A stretch of 21,784 nt of DNA from CAMLDH01 sp966250375 (GTDB lineage Bacteria > Pseudomonadota > Gammaproteobacteria > Burkholderiales > Burkholderiaceae_D), in the NCBI GenBank assembly GCA_966250375.1, contig CBINHE010000068.1, positions 1-21,784 of the forward strand. The letters are read 5' to 3'. Within the stretch, counting starts at the first letter, position 1, and each line of letters begins with the position of its first letter. Below, piece by piece: positions 15,661-21,784 of the stretch. A model generated the notes under the pieces. That model was given only the letters and a program-made list of their open reading frames with translations. It was not told where the DNA came from and made no database searches. The translations under genes and the position numbers were made by a program.

Positions 15661-15960
15661 GACACCGTTGCGCAGGCGTGGGAAAGGAGTATTGCCTTGC
15701 AAGGCAATACCGTTACTCAGGCGGATCGCATGCGATCCGAATTCCCTGCTACGCCCCCTTGAAGGGGAGGGAGCTCGAACAGTGCCCGTTGAACGTTTTC
15801 CTGCCTATTTCAAAGGCATCGCAGTTTTCAGATTTATGTCACAAAACTTTTGTCTACCTGCTTAGCTTGAAGGCACAAACGAGGAGGGGGGCACTGGAAC
15901 ACCGAAACAGCCAGACGGAAAAAGACACGTTTTCATGTCACGTCATGGCTTCATGTCACG
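15661..15960. other. Gene-free stretch with palindromes and a tandem repeat
   Basis: Nothing coding is supported here; the open frames at 15632-16025 have no ribosome-binding site and read through palindromic DNA. The region holds two perfect palindromes (15689-15710 and 15722-15739) and a short tandem repeat at its right end, listed separately. It is downstream of the minus-strand operon that ends at 15961. Confidence 0.5.
15689..15739. repeat. Two adjacent perfect palindromes
   Basis: A 22-bp palindrome (arms GTATTGCCTTG, centre TTGCAA) at 15689-15710 is followed after 11 bases by an 18-bp palindrome (CGGATCGCATGCGATCCG) at 15722-15739. Both are exact, with no loop. They lie just outside the IS256 right end and at the 3' side of the diguanylate cyclase operon. 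Possible roles are a protein-binding site, a recombination site or a repeat-family element; none is established. Confidence 0.7.
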
Positions 15961-15967
15961 TCATAGC
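15932..15967. repeat. 18-bp tandem repeat, two copies
   Basis: TTCATGTCACGTCATGGC (15932-15949) is repeated directly at 15950-15967 with one change (G to A). It overlaps the 3' end of the small gene on the minus strand, where the stop codon falls within the second copy. Confidence 0.75.
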
Positions 15968-16206
15968 TTCGGATTGGTATTGTTCTGACGCAGCAAATTT
16001 CCCTCAGAAGCGGCCGTTGGACTGATGTGCCGCCGTGCATTGTGCTGCTGCAGCTCGAATGCCTTTACTTCGCGCTCCTGCTGAATTTGCATAAGCCGGA
16101 GCAGTGCATTGTTTCGCGCCTCCAGAATGTTTGCTGCCTGTTCATCAAGGCTTCGCAGTTGCCAGCGGATTGCCACGCCGCGCATGAATCTCACCATTTC
16201 TTTCAT
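15961..16206 (-). CDS. Small helical protein coupled to diguanylate cyclase
   Basis: The 81-residue product starts at an ATG that overlaps the stop of the upstream cyclase gene by one base (TAATG), with GGAGGT about nine bases before it, so it is translated by coupling. Residues about 13-55 (RWQLRSLDEQAANILEARNN, LRLMQIQQEREVKAFELQQH) form one long charged helix or coiled coil; the tail is polar. There is no signal peptide or membrane segment. I do not recognise the family. Its position suggests a partner or modulator of the cyclase. Confidence 0.6.
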   Translation of the reverse strand: MKEMVRFMRGVAIRWQLRSLDEQAANILEARNNALLRLMQIQQEREVKAFELQQHNARRHISPTAASEGNLLRQNNTNPKL

Positions 16207-17849
16207 TATTTAATGACCTCCAGTGGAACGGTTAAAGAATGAGTCGCGCGGCCGACCGTCCGGCGCTCGCAGGGGTTCAAGCCATCGAGATGGCTATTGG
16301 GTAGGACGTTGGTATCCTCGTGCGACGCACAAGGAGAGGGCAGTTCATTGCATGCCTGCGCAGGGGAGGCGAGTTGGAGGGAGGGCAAGGGAATGCTGCT
16401 TGACAGCCGCAATCCGCCGCTCTCCAAAGTCTTCGTTACGCTAGCGACTAGTTGTTCTGGGCCGCGCTCAATAACGGTGCTTTCGGTGCCGTGCAACCCG
16501 ACCCAGGCATCGCGTCCACTGCGCTTGGCGGTGTACAGGCCGTGATCCGCGATTTCTACGGTCTGTTGCCAGGACATGAACCCGGGATGCTCCGGCAGGA
16601 ATGGAAAGCAGGTGAAGCCTACCGAGCATGTTTTAGACAGATACCGTTCTCCGCCAAGCGCAAAGGGCGTACCGGCAATGGTGTGCCGAATACGTTCGGC
16701 AAGCTGTTCAGCCTTGGTCCGGCTGGTGGCACGGGCAACGACCAGAAACTCTTCGCCGCCCCAGCGGACCAGGTAATCGGATTCCCGGAATACCTTCTCA
16801 AGCCGATCGCGCATCTGAATCAACACCATATCGCCGGCAGCGTGGCCATACTGATCGTTGACCGATTTGAAATGATCGATGTCAACCAGGAAGAACACCA
16901 GATCGATATCTGGTGCTTGCGGCGTATTGCCAGCCTTCTTCCATTCTTCATGCTGCCGCATGGTGATTGCGATATCTGCATCAAGTTGCTGCTGCAGGAA
17001 GCGTCGGTTGCGCAGGCCGGTTAGCGGGTCAGTGAGGCTGACTTCCTCCAGCGACCGATAGGCATTCTCAAGCCCTTGGTGTTTCAGGGCCAGCTGCTGC
17101 TGCGCCTTTTGCAGCTGAAGATATGCCTCGGCGTTATCAAGCGCGACCGCGACATAGCCCGCCAATATTTGCAACATCGCAACGTCAAAGTGCTGGTAGG
17201 CGTGCGAATTTGAACTGTAGAGGCAGAGAACGCCGCGCCTGTTGTTTTTTAAGTTCAATGGGACACAGAGCGCGGAGCGGACCGGCAATGCGGTCGCACC
17301 GGATTCTGCCTGGAGCAGGCGCATCTTTTGCAGCTCCTTGAATTCAAGAGTTTCTGCGCCACTCACGCTATGAATGCATATTTCACGCTGGAGCAAAATG
17401 CACTGTACCGCAGGATGATTTGCTTCCTGCATGTCAAGGTGAAAGGGTTCGCTACACTTGTTCCTGGCAAGAGAGAAACGAAAATCAATATGCTCCTGAC
17501 CTGGTTGCTGTACCCCTGCCGCAAATACCTCGACGTCCATCAACTCACGAATCTGCTGGTACGTGGTGGCGAGAATGTCTTCAATATTCAGACAGGAGGT
17601 GATCGAGCATCCCATTTCGCCAAGCTGCCTGCTCTGGTGTGAAGTCTGGTTTAAGCTGTTTTCCTGATATTTGGTTGCCTGCCTTTGATGGAGAACCGGT
17701 GCAAGGTACTCTCGCGTTTTCAAACGTGCATTACCTGCCGTAGAGCGATGGACGAGCTCGGCTCGCGCTTGCTCACGGCCTCTTGTACCGCAAAGGAGAC
17801 CGAGGAGGTATAGAGGCCACGAGAATGATAGGCGAGGGTGGAAGGACAT
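16206..17849 (-). CDS. Diguanylate cyclase with GAF domain (GGEEF)
   Basis: The 547-residue protein would make the second messenger cyclic di-GMP from two GTP. A GAF sensor domain occupies about residues 80-242 (SALCVPLNLKNNRRGVLCLY, then LQILAGYVAVALDNAEAYLQ). A coiled-coil linker (245-270) leads to the GGDEF domain from SLTDPLTGLRNRRFL (271-285), with the metal-binding DIDHFKSVND (323-332), the active loop GGEEF (364-368) and the product-inhibition site RESD (355-358) exactly five residues before it. The catalytic and inhibitory residues are intact. Residues 460-547 form a Ser/Pro-rich extension. The N-terminus looks incomplete: homologues I recall carry a sensor with a membrane segment before the GAF domain, and here only a short hydrophobic patch (WPLYLLGLL) remains. 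The ATG at 17849 has a weak ribosome-binding site. Confidence 0.9.
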   Translation of the reverse strand: MSFHPRLSFSWPLYLLGLLCGTRGREQARAELVHRSTAGNARLKTREYLAPVLHQRQATKYQENSLNQTSHQSRQLGEMGCSITSCLNIEDILATTYQQIRELMDVEVFAAGVQQPGQEHIDFRFSLARNKCSEPFHLDMQEANHPAVQCILLQREICIHSVSGAETLEFKELQKMRLLQAESGATALPVRSALCVPLNLKNNRRGVLCLYSSNSHAYQHFDVAMLQILAGYVAVALDNAEAYLQLQKAQQQLALKHQGLENAYRSLEEVSLTDPLTGLRNRRFLQQQLDADIAITMRQHEEWKKAGNTPQAPDIDLVFFLVDIDHFKSVNDQYGHAAGDMVLIQMRDRLEKVFRESDYLVRWGGEEFLVVARATSRTKAEQLAERIRHTIAGTPFALGGERYLSKTCSVGFTCFPFLPEHPGFMSWQQTVEIADHGLYTAKRSGRDAWVGLHGTESTVIERGPEQLVASVTKTLESGGLRLSSSIPLPSLQLASPAQACNELPSPCASHEDTNVLPNSHLDGLNPCERRTVGRATHSLTVPLEVIK

Positions 17850-18522
17850 GATGTGTGGACTAGCGAACGTGATTCAGGAGCAATGAAGAAGCCGGAAGTC
17901 GATCCGCGACTCGTTGGCGGTTTCTACCAAGCGCAGATGCGCGGGAAACAGTTCAATGTAAAGCATCGCAAAACCCCTTCCTTTCCAAGCAGTGCATCAA
18001 ATGTCTTTGATCCAAACTATTCAGCATGAGGATGTCGTTTTCTTTTGGATTTAAATGTGCCTGTTGTCTGTATGTGGAAGCTTGCACCGGGTAGTTCCAC
18101 CTCCCCCCTCCATGCTGGATCTGGTAGCCGGCATCCGGATTGGATGGCTGCCGGCATCGCTGACATGCGTTGCGGCTTCTTTCAGGGGCTCATCGTCAAG
18201 GGGAAAAACAAGCGCGGGAGCGCACCAGCGCGCAGTTTGCCGTACCGGCTTGCATGGCTCTATTGTCGTGAAACGTTAACATTTTGGCAATATTGCGCAC
18301 GAGCAGAGTTGCGTTTTCGCGTATTCGTCGTGCGGTTTGTTGATGAATGTTGAGGGAAACTATGAGATGATAAAAGTGATTTACGGCAACATTTCAGATG
18401 GGTAATATTGCTGCAGACTCCATCTACCCTGCAAAATATTTTCTAATGCCAATGCCCATTAGAAACGGTAGTAGTTTTCATTATGGCGGCATGCCATTGA
18501 GGACAATTGAGGAGGTAGCCAT
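17850..18522. other. Divergent intergenic region before pilV, no gene seen
   Basis: These 673 bases separate the minus-strand cyclase from the first pilV gene. The open frames at 17838-18029 and 18045-18353 have no ribosome-binding site and no protein-like composition. The last 200 bases are AT-rich and should contain the pilV promoter; an AT-rich stretch around 18340-18385 is a candidate, but I cannot define the boxes. Remnants of the missing N-terminal part of the cyclase were not recognisable. Confidence 0.4.
18506..18522 (+). promoter_or_regulatory. Ribosome-binding site shared by both pilV copies
   Basis: AATTGAGGAGGTAGCCAT before the first pilV start and AATTGAGGAGATAGCC before the second are nearly identical. 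They fix the starts at 18523 and 20172 and show that the duplicated unit includes the translation signal. Confidence 0.7.
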
Positions 18523-20022
18523 ATGCGCATGAATCGCACGCAGCAAGGCATAACGGTCATTGACACATTGGGAGCGCTGGCCATCGCCACGATGTTGCTG
18601 CTAGGGGTGTCCGCGATGATCGACTCCTCCCTGGACGATGTAAAGGGCCAGCAGACCGCGCGGCACCAGGAGCAAGTGGTAAATGCGGCAAGCAAGTACA
18701 TCTCGGCCAACTATGCGGACCTGATGGCCAGTACCGCCGGCGGCACGACCGCTACGATCACGATCGCGCAACTGAAAGCAGGCGGCTTCCTGTCAAACAG
18801 TTTTTCCAGTACCAACGCCTTCAACCAGACACCGTGCGCCCTCGTCCGGCAACCCATGTCCGGCAAGCTTGACACCCTGGTTGCGACCTATGGGGGAATG
18901 GCGATCCCGGATCGGGACATTCCAATGGTGGCGATACTCGCCGGCCAAGGCGGCGGCTACATCAGCGCTGCGGTGCCGGGCACGGCGCGCGGCGCTTCGT
19001 GGGAGCTGACCACCACCAGTTACCGGAATGTGGCATGCGGCAGCACGACGGTACTGACGGGCGCCAGCGCCAATGACGGCGGTCATCTGGTATCAAGCCT
19101 GTTTTACGACGGTCCCGATCAATTGTCCACGGAATTTTTATACCGCAATGCCGTGCCGGAACGGCCGGAACTGAACCAGATGAACGCGCCGATACACATG
19201 GTGCCGGGCACAAACGCACAGGCAATCGAAAACGATGCGACGGATCCGCGCTGCACTGTCGCCAGCGGCACCGGCAAGATCGCTGTCGATGCATCCGGCC
19301 AGGTGCTGAGCTGCCAAGAGGGCGTGTGGAAGCGTCAGGGATCGGGCTTCTGGAAAGATCCGGTAGCGGCGTATGCCGATCTTCCGATAATCGGCAACAA
19401 TGTTGGGGATGTATGCATGGTGACCGCGCTGGGCCGCGCCTTTAGCTGGAACGGTACATCCTGGGCTGGACTGGCGGTCGACCAGAACGGCAATCTTCTG
19501 ATGTCCGGCATGCTGACTGCCAATCTTGTGAAATTGAACCAGACAGTCGTGAATAATACCCCCTGCAGCGACAATGGCATGATCGCGCGGGATGCGACCG
19601 GGTTGACCCTGTCCTGCCAGTCCGGAAGTTGGCGCAGTCCCCTGACGGCTCGTCCTACCAACCTCGTTTACTTCATGGGATGGGAACTAAGCCCCAGCGA
19701 CGGCGTGCGGAATGTCACGATCGACCTTGCGTCGCTGCCAGGGGCTCATCCGCTGTATTTGACAGGCTACACCACCTGCAATGCGTCGGGGCCTGCGCCA
19801 GCGTTTACATACGCCGAGATGCAGGATGCAGCAGGTACCACCATCGCCTATGCAGGCGGCTGCCTCTCACAGCTCGGAAGTGCTGGTGTAGAGGTACAGA
19901 ACCTCACGCATCTCGGTTTGCAGAAGATCCCGGAGAATGTCACACAACTCCAGCTTCATATGGATCCGGGCAGCGCATCGGGAGACTTCGCTAACCTCCT
20001 GCTTAGGATATACAGTGAGTAG
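18523..20022 (+). CDS. pilV: PilV-type minor pilin / tip adhesin, copy 1
   Basis: The 499-residue product is a type IV prepilin. A nine-residue leader ends in Gly (MRMNRTQQG), then comes ITVIDTLGALAIATMLLLGV, the hydrophobic pilin helix. Mature residue +5 is Asp instead of the near-universal Glu. Residues 10-370 correspond to the constant region of shufflon PilV proteins (about 361 aa in R64), with CQEGVW, the FSWNGTSW stretch and a final CQSGSW motif at 365-370. A 129-residue variable tail follows, with two Cys (in GYTTC and GGC) that may form a disulfide. In R64-type thin pili such tails at the pilus tip choose the recipient surface by binding lipopolysaccharide. No rci recombinase or inverted tail cassette is visible here. 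A second, near-identical gene follows 149 bp downstream. Confidence 0.85.
   Translation: MRMNRTQQGITVIDTLGALAIATMLLLGVSAMIDSSLDDVKGQQTARHQEQVVNAASKYISANYADLMASTAGGTTATITIAQLKAGGFLSNSFSSTNAFNQTPCALVRQPMSGKLDTLVATYGGMAIPDRDIPMVAILAGQGGGYISAAVPGTARGASWELTTTSYRNVACGSTTVLTGASANDGGHLVSSLFYDGPDQLSTEFLYRNAVPERPELNQMNAPIHMVPGTNAQAIENDATDPRCTVASGTGKIAVDASGQVLSCQEGVWKRQGSGFWKDPVAAYADLPIIGNNVGDVCMVTALGRAFSWNGTSWAGLAVDQNGNLLMSGMLTANLVKLNQTVVNNTPCSDNGMIARDATGLTLSCQSGSWRSPLTARPTNLVYFMGWELSPSDGVRNVTIDLASLPGAHPLYLTGYTTCNASGPAPAFTYAEMQDAAGTTIAYAGGCLSQLGSAGVEVQNLTHLGLQKIPENVTQLQLHMDPGSASGDFANLLLRIYSE
18649..19496 (+). repeat. 848-bp exact direct repeat, copy 1 (partner 20298-21145)
   Basis: Reading both copies side by side at an offset of 1649 bases, I find no difference across this block. 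Upstream, the 126 coding bases before it differ at nine positions; downstream, four more differences occur before the tails split at about 19640. The block spans codons of the constant part of PilV. Confidence 0.85.
19614..19632 (+). other. sfx-like site at constant/variable junction of pilV copy 1
   Basis: CTGCCAGTCCGGAAGTTGG matches the R64 shufflon crossover consensus as I recall it (GTGCCAATCCGGTNNNTGG) at 13 of 16 defined positions and encodes the same peptide motif, CQSGxW. The tails diverge a few bases after it. It may be a relic crossover site or simply a conserved protein motif. Confidence 0.5.
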
Positions 20023-20171
20023 AAGACCAGATGCGGCGAATCAAATCGTGACTTCCGTGATTGTCGTGGACAAGCTTCGGAAACATCGGCATCGGGCGGC
20101 CGCCTCCATCCACTGTGGCCATTCCGATGGAAGCCCGGTGCGGATGGCGGCAAGCAATTGAGGAGATAGCC
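20023..20171 (+). other. Spacer between the pilV copies
   Basis: These 149 bases have no terminator-like hairpin, so the two genes may be co-transcribed. The segment after the first stop (CGTGACTTCCGTG, then GACAAGC) resembles the one after the second stop (TGTGGCTTCCATG, then GACAAGC), which suggests that some 3' flank was part of the duplicated unit. Confidence 0.5.
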
Positions 20172-21683
20172 ATGCGCATGAATCGCACGCAGCAAGGCAT
20201 GACGGTCATTGAAACCATGGGAGCGCTGGCCATCGCCACGATGTTGCTGGTGGGGGTGTCCGCGATGATCAACTCCTCCCTGGACGATGTAAAGGAACAG
20301 CAGACCGCGCGGCACCAGGAGCAAGTGGTAAATGCGGCAAGCAAGTACATCTCGGCCAACTATGCGGACCTGATGGCCAGTACCGCCGGCGGCACGACCG
20401 CTACGATCACGATCGCGCAACTGAAAGCAGGCGGCTTCCTGTCAAACAGTTTTTCCAGTACCAACGCCTTCAACCAGACACCGTGCGCCCTCGTCCGGCA
20501 ACCCATGTCCGGCAAGCTTGACACCCTGGTTGCGACCTATGGGGGAATGGCGATCCCGGATCGGGACATTCCAATGGTGGCGATACTCGCCGGCCAAGGC
20601 GGCGGCTACATCAGCGCTGCGGTGCCGGGCACGGCGCGCGGCGCTTCGTGGGAGCTGACCACCACCAGTTACCGGAATGTGGCATGCGGCAGCACGACGG
20701 TACTGACGGGCGCCAGCGCCAATGACGGCGGTCATCTGGTATCAAGCCTGTTTTACGACGGTCCCGATCAATTGTCCACGGAATTTTTATACCGCAATGC
20801 CGTGCCGGAACGGCCGGAACTGAACCAGATGAACGCGCCGATACACATGGTGCCGGGCACAAACGCACAGGCAATCGAAAACGATGCGACGGATCCGCGC
20901 TGCACTGTCGCCAGCGGCACCGGCAAGATCGCTGTCGATGCATCCGGCCAGGTGCTGAGCTGCCAAGAGGGCGTGTGGAAGCGTCAGGGATCGGGCTTCT
21001 GGAAAGATCCGGTAGCGGCGTATGCCGATCTTCCGATAATCGGCAACAATGTTGGGGATGTATGCATGGTGACCGCGCTGGGCCGCGCCTTTAGCTGGAA
21101 CGGTACATCCTGGGCTGGACTGGCGGTCGACCAGAACGGCAATCTCCTGATGTCCGGCATGCTGACTGCCAATCTTGTGAAGTTGAACCAGACAGTCGTG
21201 AAAAATACCCCCTGCAGCGACAATGGCATGATCGCGCGGGATGCGACCGGGTTGGCCCTGTCCTGCCAGTCCGGAAGTTGGCGCAATCCCCTGGAGTTTC
21301 GTCTTACCACCCTCGCTTACGAAAATACATGGAGCTTAAGCGGTAGTGTCGGTATGCAGTTGGTCTATCTCGATCTTGCGTCGGTGCCAGGGCGTCGTCC
21401 GCTGTATTTGACAGGCTACATGCACTGCCAAGCCTCAGGGGATCCAAGAGCGTATGCGAACGTTACCATGATAAGGGAATTAGGCATTCCCAGCTTCGTC
21501 TATACAGGCGGTTGCATGGCGAAGCTCTATAGTGCAGGTATAGCTGTACGGAACAACGGGTTTATCGGGTTGCAGCAGATTCCGGATGATGCTACCCAAA
21601 TCCAGTTTCATCTGGAGGTGGAAGCGGGCGCTGCACCGGAAGACTTCGTCGACATGGCAGTTAAGATATATAACAGCGAGTAG
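20172..21683 (+). CDS. pilV: PilV-type minor pilin / tip adhesin, copy 2
   Basis: The product has 503 residues from the ATG at 20172, chosen because it has the same ribosome-binding site and N-terminus as copy 1; the frame stays open upstream to 20061 without such a site. The leader is identical (MRMNRTQQG) and is followed by MTVIETMGALAIATMLLVGV, with the canonical Glu at mature position +5. Residues 43-325 are identical to copy 1, and 43-370 nearly so. After CQSGSW (365-370) the tail of 133 residues diverges strongly yet keeps a common frame: DLAS-PG--PLYLTGY, a GGC, LGLQ-IP or IGLQQIP, and a C-terminal IY-SE. The tails are therefore paralogous domains, not unrelated ones. Role as for copy 1; this copy looks the more orthodox pilin because of its Glu5. 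Confidence 0.85.
   Translation: MRMNRTQQGMTVIETMGALAIATMLLVGVSAMINSSLDDVKEQQTARHQEQVVNAASKYISANYADLMASTAGGTTATITIAQLKAGGFLSNSFSSTNAFNQTPCALVRQPMSGKLDTLVATYGGMAIPDRDIPMVAILAGQGGGYISAAVPGTARGASWELTTTSYRNVACGSTTVLTGASANDGGHLVSSLFYDGPDQLSTEFLYRNAVPERPELNQMNAPIHMVPGTNAQAIENDATDPRCTVASGTGKIAVDASGQVLSCQEGVWKRQGSGFWKDPVAAYADLPIIGNNVGDVCMVTALGRAFSWNGTSWAGLAVDQNGNLLMSGMLTANLVKLNQTVVKNTPCSDNGMIARDATGLALSCQSGSWRNPLEFRLTTLAYENTWSLSGSVGMQLVYLDLASVPGRRPLYLTGYMHCQASGDPRAYANVTMIRELGIPSFVYTGGCMAKLYSAGIAVRNNGFIGLQQIPDDATQIQFHLEVEAGAAPEDFVDMAVKIYNSE
20298..21145 (+). repeat. 848-bp exact direct repeat, copy 2 (partner 18649-19496)
   Basis: This is the second copy of the identical block. Its exact borders are the GGC/GAA codon change on the left and a synonymous T/C change on the right. 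Such long identity makes further recombination (deletion, amplification or conversion) between the genes easy. Confidence 0.85.
21263..21281 (+). other. sfx-like site at constant/variable junction of pilV copy 2
   Basis: Identical in sequence to the site at 19614-19632 and placed at the same codons. Both sites are in direct orientation, which would permit deletion or exchange rather than inversion. Confidence 0.5.
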
Positions 21684-21784
21684 AGCAGAATTGTGGCTTC
21701 CATGTTGAGACAAGCAATCTAGCCGGCATCTACTGAGTATTTAGGAGATAACTGACAGAACTGAGCGGCAATTTTCCCTGTCAA
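21684..21784 (+). other. Downstream flank of pilV copy 2, no gene
   Basis: No gene is visible. An AGGAGATAA stretch near 21742 resembles the pilV ribosome-binding sites, but no MRMNRTQQG-like start follows within the window. A further gene may begin just beyond the edge. Confidence 0.3.

Noticed and set aside
15932..15967. Possible CRISPR start
   Set aside because: The two 18-bp copies are directly adjacent, with no spacer and no cas genes.
17838..18353. Two open frames (63 and 102 codons) before pilV
   Set aside because: They have no ribosome-binding sites, odd composition and no recognisable domain; one starts within the cyclase gene region.
18793..21310. Repeated antisense frames of 97, 110 and 108 codons
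   Set aside because: They are shadows of the pilV coding repeat; their duplication only reflects the identity of the sense genes.
18523..21683. Active invertible shufflon with Rci recombinase
   Set aside because: No inverted copy of the sfx-like site and no tyrosine recombinase gene are seen in the window, so inversion cannot be claimed.

Overview
The window reads as an accessory island of a Gram-negative proteobacterium, most likely a betaproteobacterium of the Burkholderiaceae. The pointers are a type III secretion (T3SS) gene block, two candidate plant/fungus-type effectors (one with an AWR-like motif of the kind known from Ralstonia), and many insertion-sequence remnants. An endofungal or plant-associated lifestyle would fit, but no 16S, tRNA or housekeeping gene is present, so the taxon is an inference.

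Layout. (1) 251-3586: a 1111-aa candidate T3SS effector. (2) 3691-7110: a mobile-element graveyard holding an internally deleted IS5/IS427-type element with both ends, an apparently intact IS110-family transposase, a CesT-like T3SS chaperone gene on the minus strand (5757-6209) and an IS701-like transposase relic. (3) 7318-8751: a tiny proline-rich ORF, a strong hairpin and a minus-strand PilT-like ATPase. (4) 9007-13574: a tight operon whose order matches the Yersinia yopN-sycN-yscX-yscY-yscV segment: sctW, a small chaperone-like gene, sctX-like, sctY-like and a full-length sctV export gate. Most junctions overlap. (5) 13633-13791: a long palindromic element. (6) 14051-14959: a leucine-rich-repeat protein with a secretion-signal-like N-terminus, followed by the right half of an IS256-family element. 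(7) 15661-17849: two perfect palindromes, then a minus-strand GAF-GGDEF diguanylate cyclase translationally coupled to an 81-aa helical protein. (8) 18523-21683: two tandem PilV-type (shufflon-like) minor pilins.

How it fits together. The operon encodes the gatekeeper, small export components and export gate that order T3SS secretion. The AWR-like protein, the LRR protein and the CesT-like chaperone look like its cargo and cargo handling. The PilT-like ATPase, the two PilV proteins and the c-di-GMP cyclase suggest a surface pilus with a variable tip. No needle, ATPase or secretin genes of the T3SS, and no pilus assembly genes beyond PilT/PilV, lie in the window.

The most interesting signal is the pilV pair. 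Both proteins share about 370 N-terminal residues, with an 848-bp stretch identical at the nucleotide level, and then switch abruptly to diverged C-terminal tails. The switch falls exactly at a CQSGSW codon block that resembles the R64 shufflon crossover site (sfx). Here the variants are arranged as complete tandem genes rather than as an invertible cassette array.
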